Part shown: positions 33,360-43,889 of the stretch, piece by piece
Layout: each line of letters begins with the position of its first letter
Position numbering within the stretch: the stretch's first letter is position 1
NCBI GenBank assembly: GCA_003952965.2
Contig: RXIC02000499.1
Location: 26,616-90,615 of the forward strand
Direction: 5' to 3'
DNA: 64,000 bases
Origin: Morella rubra
Taxonomy: Eukaryota > Streptophyta > Magnoliopsida > Fagales > Myricaceae
Notes under the pieces: generated by a model
What the model was told of the DNA's origin: nothing
What the model saw: only the letters and a program-made list of their open reading frames with translations
Database searches by the model: none
Made by a program: the position numbers and the translations under genes

Positions 33360-33999
33360 TGAATGCAAGAACATAACAGCTAAAAACCGTTCGGACGTAA
33401 TTTAACCATCCGCACAATCTATAAGCATTCGACGCTTTTTGCAAAAGGTTCAAACCAAAAAAAAGAGTCCGGACGGACATAATCCATTTGGACTGCGACT
33501 GTCGAACAAGACAATTCTTCGACACATAGACTCCATTTTCACTACAAATTCTTCCCAAAATCACAAACACTTCAATATAAACACATCACAACCAACATAA
33601 ACTCAATTGCTATCATTTTAGACCCAAAAATTTTGAAAAACACATGCTTTATATTAAAATCCATGCTTTTCATCCTAAAACAATTCAATTTAGAACCCAC
33701 TAACCTCAAATGCAATCCAATATCAAATTCTGAATGAGTTGCTTTTCCACACCCAATTTAATGCGGTTGGATGCTTAAAATCAGCTCTCCTCTTCTTGTC
33801 TTGCTCAAATCTCTCGTTTTCAAGTGTTTCCTATTTTTCCTCCCCTGAGTCGTAGCGATCTCCTTCTTCCACCCAAAGTCCATGTCCTGACCTTTTTGAC
33901 TCCAAAGTTGTCAGCCGACAACTGATATCACTGACCATCTCATGGTGGGCTACAAGACCGATTGCATCCGCTCAGTCAACTCGTATCATGTCGTCCATC

Positions 34000-34871
34000 C
34001 AACTCGGTCGTTGTGCCCCAAATCCTGGGTCGAGCTCTGCCCAGGATCCTGCTGCTCCCCAGCCTCCTTAGGCTACTCTTGTCATCTAACTTTAGCAGCC
34101 CGAGCAACATTCAGTGCTCGATGTGTCTGGGTAATCAGTTGGAGAGCATTGTCTTGTTGATAGACCCAAGTGGAACGGCCTCGGCTCGTCAGCACCCTGG
34201 GTACCAGCAGGGAGTGCAGGAATGGGTCAGTAGAATCCGTGCGGCAATGAAGTTGTAGCATCCGTCTTCAGGGCCTCCACACAAACAGACAGATAGATGT
34301 AGGATGCCATATCAACAGGTAGCCCCCGAAAACTACCAGGTACAAGAACTCCACCTGGCAATAAGACAGCTCCGTAGTGTGCTTCCTCGGGTCGATGGAG
34401 AGTATAGGATCAGGTGCATGATCCGCCAGAAAGGATGCAACTGCCCGTGTACCATATAAGCTCCGTCCAAAATCGTTGTATCATCGCACCAGCATGGTCC
34501 CGGAATACCTCGGCCTTAGTAGGCCAGCCCTCCTCGCTCATTGGCAGGTTTGGGAACGCTGCCAAATCCCACTCGTCCCCAAGAATCTCGCCAACTCTTT
34601 TAGAGAATACGAACGGAACATTACGGACTGTGAGCTCCATACTAGGCTCCTCGATGTCCGTCGCCCGTAAAATGGCACAATAGAACTCCCGCACTAGGTT
34701 TTTCGATGCATACCCGGTCCTATGAATCAACGGAAGCCAACCTATCTCCTCCACCACCTCCGGAAGCGTCCGGCCCTTAAAAGTCAGGTCGTAGAAATCC
34801 GCCAACTTTATGTCCCGCTCGACAACAATCGAGCGGGACATAACAATTGTTGTATGCTGCTCCAACGTCAA
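34000..34871 (-). pseudogene. 'putative plant transposon protein' (Transposase_32-like) frame
   Basis: The 153-residue minus-strand frame reads 'VERDIKLADFYDLTFKGRTL', 'EEIGWLPLIHRTGYASKNLV', 'REFYCAILRATDIEEPSME', 'VRNVPFVFSKRVGEILG'. The G-W-LP / V.EFY / VRG..V.FS pattern is that of PF20167 proteins, common in plant retroelements. After a break it continues as degenerate sequence to about 34000. It is embedded in the CACTA repeat domain, so it is either cargo of that element or an older insertion in it. The function of the family is not established. Confidence 0.55.
34810..34841. repeat. perfect 13-bp inverted repeat with 6-nt loop
   Basis: 'atgtcccgctcga' - 'caacaa' - 'tcgagcgggacat'. It falls at the beginning of the Transposase_32-like frame, where it encodes 'MSRSIVVERDI'. 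Confidence 0.9.
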
Positions 34872-36622
34872 AGTAGAACCAAAAGGTTGCTCGATATCAG
34901 CCTAGCTGCTCGTACGTGCACGCTTGCTCTTTTTTCTTTTCAATCTGCATAACAAGCGTTCGCACGATTAGAAAATACGTTTGAACACGAAAATAGTGTC
35001 CAAACACTAAGTTGAAGACATCGGACCTCTTGTTAAAGTGTCCGAATGTCACAAAGGCATCCAGACCAACAAATAATATCCGTCTGAATGTTAAACAAAT
35101 AAAAACTATTTAATTCCAACATTATAACGTCCGGACTAAATTAAAAAGCGTCCGGACAAAATCAAAATGACAATGTATCCCCGTAGGGATGCTACATATG
35201 TCTGAACATGAACTAAAAGACGTAATGCACAAAAGATAATCAAACTTTTTAAATTTAATGTAAAAACGACGACTATCACATAGTGTCTGGACAAATCCAA
35301 AACGACAACATATGCCTCCGAATGGCATTGACAAGTGTTTGAACACCACAGAAACCGTCCGTACGTTTAATTTATTCGTCCGAATGCTGAGGGGAGGACA
35401 TCCGAGTTAACTCAGCCATGGCAGCGTCCCTCCACCTCCACAGCCCAAAAACAAACCAAAACATAAACTAACATACCTAAAACAATGCTAACACTTAACA
35501 TAATCAATTTCAACGTATCAATCAAAAAACAAATGTACTAAAAAAATGGAATTGAAATTCTATACGTAAAACTATAAAAAAATCAAATTTTTACTGTTAA
35601 AATCTTGTTAAAAGTAAGCAAAATATACCTAAACGTGATTAGATCCTCGAAAGAGTGATATTACGCCAAGATTTTAGAAGAAAAGAATTGAGATTTCAGA
35701 GATTTTTGATGAGAAACGACGTGGTAGTTTTGAAAATGTCGAACTGTTCAATTTTTTAGAACTCGTCGATAGCGTCCGGACTTTTAGCAAAGCGTCTGGT
35801 CGAAATTTTGCACACGTGGCCCAATCAACGAAGTTAGCATTAAATGCCAAAATTTAAACCGTTTAAAATAGTTCAGCACAATCAAGCCGTCCGGACGTGT
35901 TTTTAGTTGTGCGAACGACTTGCCACCGATAACGCACAACGTGGCAGCGTACGATTGGCTGAGCTGACGTCCGAACCTTCAAATGACACAGTTCGAACTA
36001 AAACAACTGTTTTCAACCGCGGGTAATGTAAACACGTGTAAACCATGCGACGGTTACAATAGCGTTTGGACTGTGTATTACGATCCGGACGGGTACAACT
36101 GTTTTCGATGTCGTATAACGTAAACACGTGTAAGCCATGTGACTGTTACAATAGCGTCCGGACGTATTACTCAACCGTTCCAACCATGTCATTTCATCAT
36201 TCGAGTGCGGACTCTACCCCTCTATGTTCGAACGCCTACCTCTGTAGTGGAGTCCGAACGTTATGTTTGTCGTCCAAACCCCTAGCAGATTTATTTAAAA
36301 TTTATTTTGTTTTGTTGTTAAATTCTCTAAATTTAACTTCCTTCACTTAAATTAATTTACTAATCACCTATTTAATTGTAATTACAAGCTAATTACATTA
36401 ATCATTCCGTTAAAATAGCATTCGAACTAATCACCCGTTTGATCGTACTAATTATCCGTTTAAATTGTAATAAATTTAATCAAGTGAAAGAACATAAACT
36501 AATATAAAATATTAAAAATAATCCAAATACAGAATGGAAAACACGATCATAATGTCTAGTACAAGCCAGAGACGGTCTTTCAAACGGTAAATAAATAATA
36601 GTGATAAAGCATAAACAGGAAA

Positions 36623-36871
36623 CTAGTCTAAATCACGAGCTGGCTCGTCCAGATCTTGTCCGAGGGCGTCACGAACATGTGCCAAATGCTCCTCCATATT
36701 ATCCACCCGTCTGACGAGTGTCTGTAGCTGTATCGGAACGGTATGGACAGACTGGGACAACTTAGACAATTGTTGTCTCACAGAGAACAGTTCCATCCGC
36801 ATAATATTCAACTCTTCCGTCAGAGCCCTATCCGTTAGAGCAAGTTTGGTCTCCAGACCGTCAAGTGGCAT
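36623..36871 (-). CDS. short coiled-coil frame inside the CACTA domain
   Basis: Reads 'METHIONINE-start PLDGLETKLALTDRALTE' then 'ELFSVRQQLSKLSQSVHTV' and 'RVDNMEEHLAHVRDALGQ', a heptad-like amphipathic helix. It is surrounded by TCCGGA-core repeats but free of them, which suggests a real exon of the element's cargo. Its continuation was not located, and no family is recognised. Confidence 0.3.
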   Translation of the reverse strand: MPLDGLETKLALTDRALTEELNIMRMELFSVRQQLSKLSQSVHTVPIQLQTLVRRVDNMEEHLAHVRDALGQDLDEPARDLD

Positions 36872-38074
36872 TGGAGTCCATGCACAACGAATGCGTCGGC
36901 CTCACTATTGCCGAATACTCTCTTTCAACTCCACTAAAAAGGCGTCCACCCAAACTGGTGGCTCTGTCTGTCCCCCGACATTGGTGATACTTCTCCCCAA
37001 GTGTTCCATGGTCAACCTACCAAAAACTATTCGCACGAAAATCAAATTGCTTCATTTAAATTGTATGTCATCCGTACATCTAATAATCGTCTGTACGTTA
37101 GATATCGAGTTCGGACGTTGTAAAATACCATATGAATGGTGTTTCGATGAACCAAACAAAAGCAGCATAATTTGATCAACCAAAACAACCCAACAAACTA
37201 AATAACAAACGAAATTGAATTGAAATGCATGAAATTAAGAAGCAAACTCATGAAAAAAGTTTTACTTGAAGTTATTTGAGAGATCTCGAACAGGGAGTGA
37301 AACCGTTTAGGAGAAAAGTTTGAGAGAGGAGAGGGAGTTTGTGATTTTCACAAAGTCTGGTAGGTTTAACGTCTCCTAAAATCGTCCGAACGTATTTCAT
37401 ATGCGTTCGGACGGTTCCTGCATCATTTTCAGACGTGGCCCAATCAAATTTATCGTCATTAAATATGTCAATTGATTCGAAATGGATCTAGAACTTTAAC
37501 CATCCGGATTGTATTTATTGGTCCGGATGGTTTCAATATAACGTGTCTAAAGTTTTGCAACGTGGAATCACACGATTCGCGAAAGAAGCGTCATACCTAT
37601 GCAGACTTTTTTTAACAGTCCGGACCAATGTTTTTCCCGTTGGAACACATTTTGTGTAGTCCGAACGGTATTGAGTGTTCATGATGATTTTAAATTTGTT
37701 ACTATATATGCTAACGATTATTATTCGTTATGTAATTCCATTCGGACGGTTTTATAAAAATTGTCCGGATGGGTTTGCAAAAATTGTGACGATTGTAATT
37801 GTCACTCAATTATGACGATTTACAATTTGTCACCCAGCATAGAGTCCGAATGGTTTTGTTGAGAGTCCGGATGGTTTTTATATTTTGTGACTATTTTTAC
37901 CGTCACTCATTGGCGACGCATGTATGTCGTCACTCAAGAAATACGTCCGAACGTGTTTTTGATTGGTCTGGATAGTTTTTTCCTTCCTGGATGATTTTTG
38001 GGTGACAAAATTAATGTTTTGTCAGGGAGGTGAAAAAATTTGTTTGACACCCAGATTTTTGTCACCTAAAGCTA

Positions 38075-38088
38075 TATTTCTTGTAGTG
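38075..38088 (-). repeat. CACTA terminal inverted repeat (right end)
   Basis: 'tatttcttgtagtg', the inverse complement of 'cactacaagaaata'. It is followed by 'tcg', a possible 3-bp target duplication that cannot be verified without the other end. Confidence 0.7.
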
Positions 38089-38091
38089 TCG

Positions 38092-38700
38092 GGAGGTATT
38101 GGCACATTGGAAGATATGAATAAATTTGTTTTGAAGTGATAGTCAATTTCTCTCTAATCTCTAATTTAGTATCTGAATTGAACGGTCTAATTCAAAAGGA
38201 GATAGATATAACATGTAAGTTTTACAAATATAGTGTAGTATGCATTGTTAGATAATTAATACAGACAACATTAAATACTATAGGACTCACATGAAGTGTC
38301 TATTTCTCATCATCCAATTGGAATAACAAATTGTAGAGGATCATAATCCATCAATTTCAAAGTTCAAAGGTATCTGTGATCTTTCTATGAAAAACATAGA
38401 GGATGAAGTGGTAGTATTAATTAAGATTCATAACTTCAATGTGCAACTTGCCATTGAAACAAAATGTGGAACTACCAAAGCAACTTCCATGTGGTAGTAT
38501 TAATCAAACAAAATGTGGTAGTATACTAGTATTAATCAAGGTTCATAACTTGGATGTGCAAATTGCCAATCAAACAAAATCCATGAACGTAGGACTTTCT
38601 TTTCTAAATATATATACATAGTCCATTTGCATACTTTATATGGATGTATTAAAATGATGTAATTATTGAGTTCAAGCTTTAAAGACTAGAAGAATAATTA
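38092..38700. other. duplicated upstream region of the small gene family, copy A
   Basis: From about 38260 it matches 43890-44200 ('actataggac', 'aaagtgtctatttctc', 'gaggatcataatccatcaa', 'aaatccatgaa', 'gaataatt' blocks), so the promoter region was duplicated with the gene. Confidence 0.6.
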
Positions 38701-38734
38701 AGGGTTTCTTCAGCAGCTAGCAAAGCAACTATAT

Positions 38735-38745
38735 TTATAGAGCAC
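38735..38745 (+). promoter_or_regulatory. TATA box of small gene copy A
   Basis: 'ctatatttatagagc' lies shortly before the presumed first exon. Confidence 0.45.
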
Positions 38746-38759
38746 CAATACCAACATAT

Positions 38760-39600
38760 ACAAGCTCCTTTTATTCTCCGTATTTCATTATATAGTACTG
38801 CCTGATTGTATAAAGGATTTGTAAGTGGTCAACTTTCATTATACCTTTTACTACATTTCTCTGTATTATTTCTGAGACAAAATATATAGTAAGATCGACG
38901 AATCATACACAGAAAATAGATATGAAATACATTCGGCGGCTAAATAACTTGTAACCAAACTCATCCTTGATCTGAATAATATTAGTTAATGTCATAAGGA
39001 GTATTTGACAAATGCATTTCACCACTCTATTAAACATTTCCTGTGTCCCTACTATACTCCACTTTAGTAGTGTCCACACCTTATCCAGTAATATAAATAA
39101 TTTTTAACAAGATAAATATCTATTTTATCATTTATTATAACAAAAAACATAACACTTGTTTAGTCAACCTCGGTCTCATCCCCGTTTGCTGTAGTTTTTA
39201 TATCTGTCTTCAATACATTATTATGCAGGAAAAGGTCGTACGTGGTGGCGGTGGTCGCGCAGTTACAACATCCACACCACAACCACCACCAGCAGAAGCA
39301 GGACAAACATCCGCAACACAGCCACCACCACCAGCAAAAGCAGGACAAACATCCAAACCAAAAGGACAATCCTCACAGACCAAAAAGGCATAGTGCTGCT
39401 GCCACATGTAAGTGCTTAGATTTAGTACTTAGATTTAGGTTTTTATGGATCACTTGTTTCAAGATTCATACAAGTACTTACTGCTTCCACAGGAGTCCAA
39501 ATGCCAGGGATCTGGGAATGGAGCGTTTACCTAGCTACAAGATGCTCGGCTTTCATGAATAACTACTGCTTCCAGCATATAATTATTGAGACCTTATATA
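38760..39600 (+). pseudogene. small gene of unknown family, copy A (His/Gln-rich, three exons)
   Basis: Three exons are inferred by comparison with copy B. The first ends 38820 'aaaggattt|gtaag'. The second ends 39407 'gccacat|gtaag' and reads 'FISVFNTLLCRKRSYVVAVV', then His/Gln-rich 'HHNHHQQKQDKHP' twice, then 'NPHRPKRHSAAAT'. The third starts 39493 after 'ccacag' and reads 'GVQMPGIWEWSVYLATRC'. The codon equivalent to copy B's ATG is GTA here and no other in-frame Met precedes the His-rich part, so this copy may be dead. The N-terminal stretch is hydrophobic (possible signal peptide). No family is recognised. Confidence 0.4.
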
Positions 39601-40184
39601 TATTAAGCTGTAATATATTTTACTATTAACGAACGAGTTTACGCAAGTTTATTTTTAAAGTTATAACAACTTGGTACGGTTTGCTAAAGTTTAATTAGAT
39701 GCGGTAAAATACTTAATTAGCCTTGCTTTTTAGTTTGCAGAATTTTCTTTTTGGTCTTGCATGGGACTTAATTAATTTACAACGTATATAATTAAGATCC
39801 ATATTTCCTTTCTAATTATTAAGCATAAGCTTTAGCAGCACATGATTAGGATTTAGTACAGACATCCAAAATATTATCATACCATATATACATCTAAACA
39901 CGATCAGCTGATCAGTTCATGACCTTAATCGGTACAGAACTTGCTATATATATGGTTATTTCAATATGAATATGTAGGGCCTCTTGTAAGACACAGAAAT
40001 CAATTTGAATATTCTTTGAATTCATTTTCTTTTAACATTTTTTGCCCAGAAAAAGACCACTGTCTTCCCATTCTTCACTGAGAGCTGGAGTGAAACCATC
40101 TTATCAACTGAACTAGCTAGAATTTCTTTCGTTTATGGGCGAAGCAATAAAAGAGAAGGACTGGAACACGGGGGCCTCAAAAGT
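39601..40184. other. no gene recognised
   Basis: AT-rich spacer following the small gene. Confidence 0.4.
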
Positions 40185-40570
40185 TTACTGGACATAAAGC
40201 CATGTGTTTACCCGTTCATCTGAAGAGGATGTACTAGAATCAGACTGATCATCATCACTTAATAACACATTTAAGTCTTTTCCTTTGGACTTAAAATAAG
40301 TTGGACATTCTGATATTCTAACGTGTTCAAAGCCTTGACATTCAGAACACTGAATCTTTATGGTTTTGGACTTGATCGATTCATACTTATCTCTTTTCTC
40401 TTTTCTCTTTTCTATAACTGCTAGAGATCCTTTGAGTCTTTTTAGCACCCTTGTTGAATTTTCTTTGAACACCACTGGATTTGAACAGTTTTCTGGAACG
40501 TCTAACAAAAAGATCATACTGCTCATCATCCAATGTTTCATCATCATCCTCGGAGAGTACTTCCTCTTTA
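40185..40570 (-). pseudogene. copia gag fragment with zinc-knuckle-like motif
   Basis: The minus-strand frame reads 'CSNPVVFKENSTRVLKRLKG', 'IKIQCSECQGFEHVRISECP' and an acidic 'DDDQSDSSTSSSDE' tail. This is the gag C-terminal part seen in plant copia elements, with CX2CX4HX3-4C spacing disturbed by an insertion. It is truncated on both sides and directly replaces the C-terminal half of the adjacent DUF247 gene at about 40575. Confidence 0.65.
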
Positions 40571-40574
40571 CTTG

Positions 40575-41065
40575 ATTTCTTTGGTCATTTTGAACAGATG
40601 CTCAAGCACAATCCAAGGTACTTGGTTTTCCAGCAGTATCAAGTCATGACATAAAAATTGGAACATACAAGACATATAAAAAATTGGGTCTGTCTTTTTC
40701 TCTAAGCTCTCCATCAGCATACTTGCGGAATAGCTCAATAATGAAGCAACCATCAATCACTATTTTCACAAACTCTTCGGGAGTGTATCTAATTGGTTCT
40801 GCATAATACTCCCGAGCCTCTATCTCAAAAATCCTTGACAGAACTGATTAACTCTATCAGCCCTGTCTTTGATCGAGCGATGAGACATTGCCAATCGAAA
40901 ATGCATCTGGGGTAAAAAAGCTTCTTTATTTTTCCTAAAGAGTATGTTGGGAACTCTGAAGATGCAACACTTGGGTGACATAAGCAAATCCTGGGACATC
41001 GTCTCTTCAATTGAAGATGCCAATCTGCCTATATTGATTACCACTCTGCCTCCATTCACAGCCAT
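40575..41065 (-). pseudogene. DUF247 gene, copy A, truncated
   Basis: Starts at 41065 with 'MAVNGGRVVINIGRLASSIE', then 'SPKCCIFRVPNIL', the N-terminal DUF247 (UPF0481) signature (CCIYRVP..L), and shift-separated pieces: YYAEPIRYTPEEF-like at about 40790 and 'LILLENQVPW' at about 40620. DUF247 proteins are plant-specific, usually ~450 residues with a C-terminal membrane anchor. Here reading frames break after residue ~45, and the sequence ends at 40575 against a copia gag fragment, so the C-terminal half and membrane segment are gone. Close paralogue of the copy at 49731-51970. Confidence 0.8.
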
Positions 41066-41569
41066 CGTTTGATGCTATCCACCCATATCAAAGAAATGAA
41101 AGTAAACCAACAAGAATGGATCATTCATCCAAAAAGGAGAATTAGAAAGCTTTGCGAAGCTCACAGGCCCGCAGTTCCTCCTTGGCACGGGATTTATTTT
41201 CCCCATAATGTAAGCGATTGGAACATGAAGCTGAAAATTGCTTTGACTTGGATTTAAGAACAGAAGGGAAAAAGAAAAGCAATTTGGTAGAAGGAGAACA
41301 ATAATCAATTGGAGGCAGGTAGATGGCGATAGCATTACCCTTACTTTATACCCACCTCCCTAGATCTGTTAATACCTGATGCTTATCGAATAGCACAAAC
41401 AAGACAAGAACCATCAACCTGCTCTCCATGTCTTCATGTGAATGTGTCCCCCTCCATTCATGTGAATGGGGTCCGGGTATGCCAAATTATAGATAAATTA
41501 TCCATAAAAAGACAAAAGTAAAAAGGAAACTATCAAATCCTATATTAGGTTATGATTGACTCAGTTTTA

Positions 41570-41990
41570 AAAGGTGACGAGTAACACCCACTCTCTCTCT
41601 CCTTGATTATTTCTCTTTGCACTCTGCCAGAGCTGATTCCTCCATCGTTTGGGTTTAAGGTAAATCACTCGTGAACCATTCTCAAATTTTCTGAAGTTTG
41701 AATTTTGAGATTGAAGGACTGTGGATGCAATTAGATTTTGTAGAACTCTCGTTTCGTTGTGGATGTGCCATGCCAGGAAAGGATTCTTAGAAGACATGTT
41801 CTCTAATTTTTCAAAATTTTTGAGTATTTCGAATGCACAGGAGTTGCCGACGTACTGGTTTTGCTTGGAAAGGAAAAACAGAGGAAGAAGAAGAACCTAT
41901 TTGCTATTTGTTTCTGTTAATTCCCATCGTTTGCTAATCAAAGTTTTGAGATGAGTAACACGGATTGGGTCGACCCAGGTAACACATTCT
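41570..41990 (-). repeat. conserved duplicated block Y, copy 2
   Basis: Homologous to 57780-58270 (same orientation) and to 31490-31740 (inverted). Minus strand: 'MSSKNPFLAWHIHNETRV', 'QNLIASTVLQSQNSNFRKFE'. Plus strand: 'atgagtaacacggattgggt' near 41950 followed by a GTAAC donor, an alternative first coding exon. Which strand is expressed is undecided. Confidence 0.45.
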
Positions 41991-43889
41991 CTTATGTCTC
42001 GCGACTTTTTGGGAATTTCGCTTTCACTGGAAGTACTCTTATGTGTTTGGATGATAATTGAGATAGAGTAAATTTTTTAGGATTTGTGAAAAATCATTGA
42101 AGTTTGTTAAAAAAAAAAGGTAACTGATAGATTTAAGTGATTTAACAATACTATTGTTACAATAGTATGTTGTCTCACCTTGACCGGGACGAGTTCCAAC
42201 AAATTAAATGCTCACGCATAGGAAGCCCAAGAATACATCTGTTGTTTAATGTTTTAAAATTTTCTGAAACACTTTATAATCTTGCTCTCAAAGGTGATGG
42301 TTGGAAGGACGAGTTTTTATTTCTGGAATAAATTGTATTTAGTGGGTAGGTAAAAGATTAAATCCTACCGTTTATGGGTAAATTCTTGACTTAACTCTGT
42401 TAAGTTTTGAAAAGGCTAATCTAGCACTCATTAATCAATTTGAATTTAATGAAATCTCCTGTGAGGGTGTTGATCTCAAAGGAGAATGTCTATTAATGGT
42501 TTTTTATATTAAAAGTTAAAAATGAATATCAAACCAAACAGGCCTATTTATAGATGGACTACTTACAAGTACTTATTTATAAGAGTTGTGTTTCGTAGTG
42601 AACACTTCTTAGCTACTATGTATAGGTACAAACCAGAAGACACCTTCCATAGAAAATTCATCCACCATAGAAGAATCAAGCATGATAGGGTGCACACCAT
42701 TAAGGCGTGATCACCCTCCTATACCATCAAACTGATACCTAACCTGTTGGGTCAATTCAAGTGTCACTCTTCCAACTAAGCTAGATTCATCCAAACTCCA
42801 TAGACAAGATTTGAATCCAACAAATTTCTTTTGTTATACAGTAGGAAAAAAATACTTTCCAGTCATATATATATTACTCATGAACTTCCGGTTAGGAGTA
42901 TTCCGAAGACGTACGAGTTACGTGCACATGTAAGCTCTAAGTGAAGGCCGGGCTTAAACAATCGTATGTTATGTAATATCTTGACGTTTCTTGTAAATTG
43001 TGTATTGATGCGAATTCCTTAGCATTCGTTTTGTTTAAAAAACCAAAAAGTTTCTTATACGGATTTTTTATTTTCTTCTATTTAACCTTTTGCATTTAAT
43101 GCATTACATGATATTCGCATAATATAATGTTTATCTTCGAGTCATTTGCCCTTTTCACCTTTGAACATCACTTTTGAGATATTTTAGCTCAAACTACTAG
43201 TATTTGACACTTTTATACTCGGTCTAAAATTAAAGTTAAATGTGACAGAAAATAAAGCACTTATTGTATAGTTGCTCTCTTAAACAATCATATTACCACT
43301 TAATCCATATAAACATTTTAAAACTAGAAAAGATTATGAAATCAGAAACCAAAATAGCAATGGGAACCTCCCACTCCCCCTCCCGAAGAGAACCCGCTCC
43401 TTGCGGGGTGGCTGAATTTCCCCACTTGGGTTTTCCAATTTTTTATTTTTATTTTTTTAAAAAGCTTTCAACTTTTTCCTGTTTTAAATATTTTCAGGTT
43501 TTTATATTTTTGGTTTGAACCTTTTTGGTCTTTGGTATTCGTTGGCCTTACTTGTCATTTAGCCTTAAAAAGACATTATTATTTTTTTCGTCATACAATT
43601 TGATGCCAATTTCGAAAAGAATGATCATAGTTTGGGAATTAAAGGGTTTAAGGTTGATAGTTTAACATGGCAAGTTTAACTGCTATGCAGTTTAGGACTG
43701 AAAAAATAGTTATTATTTTTTTATTCTTCATTGACCCGTTATAATACGACTAACACATTGATTATATGTCTTGTCTCTTTTTTGACAGACGACATTGATA
43801 ACCTCTATTTATTTTCGAACCCAAGTAAAAAATACAGGAACTACTTGGTATACTAAACTTTTTGGAAATACTTTGCTGTTGTACTCTAG
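41991..43889. other. no gene recognised; partly a duplicate of 58270-59040
   Basis: 42000-42300 and 43370-43450 align with 58260-59040 ('ctccttgc.gggtggct.aatttccccacttgggtttt'). The ~1 kb between has no match there and no coding signal, so it is an insertion or a deletion in the other copy. Confidence 0.45.

Larger units (their letters stand above)
33360..38088 (-). mobile_element. CACTA-type element or composite with dispersed TCCGGA-core repeats
   Basis: The right end reads 'tatttcttgtagtg', the inverse of the CACTA terminus 'cactacaagaaata', at 38075-38088. From there to about 33360 a short motif built on 'gtccggac' or one-base variants (tccgaac, gttcggac, tccggat) recurs in both orientations dozens of times, for example near 33467, 35125, 35147, 35765, 35888, 36155, 37522, 37618, 37762 and 37872. 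It is absent from the coding-like segments at 34000-34871 and 36623-36871. Dense short subterminal repeats are a CACTA feature. The other terminus was not found. Confidence 0.6.

Noticed and set aside
39242..39380. metal-binding or prion-like domain from the His/Gln-rich repeats
   Set aside because: The segment is a 36-bp-type internal duplication in a likely dead copy. Composition alone does not support a metal-binding or prion function.
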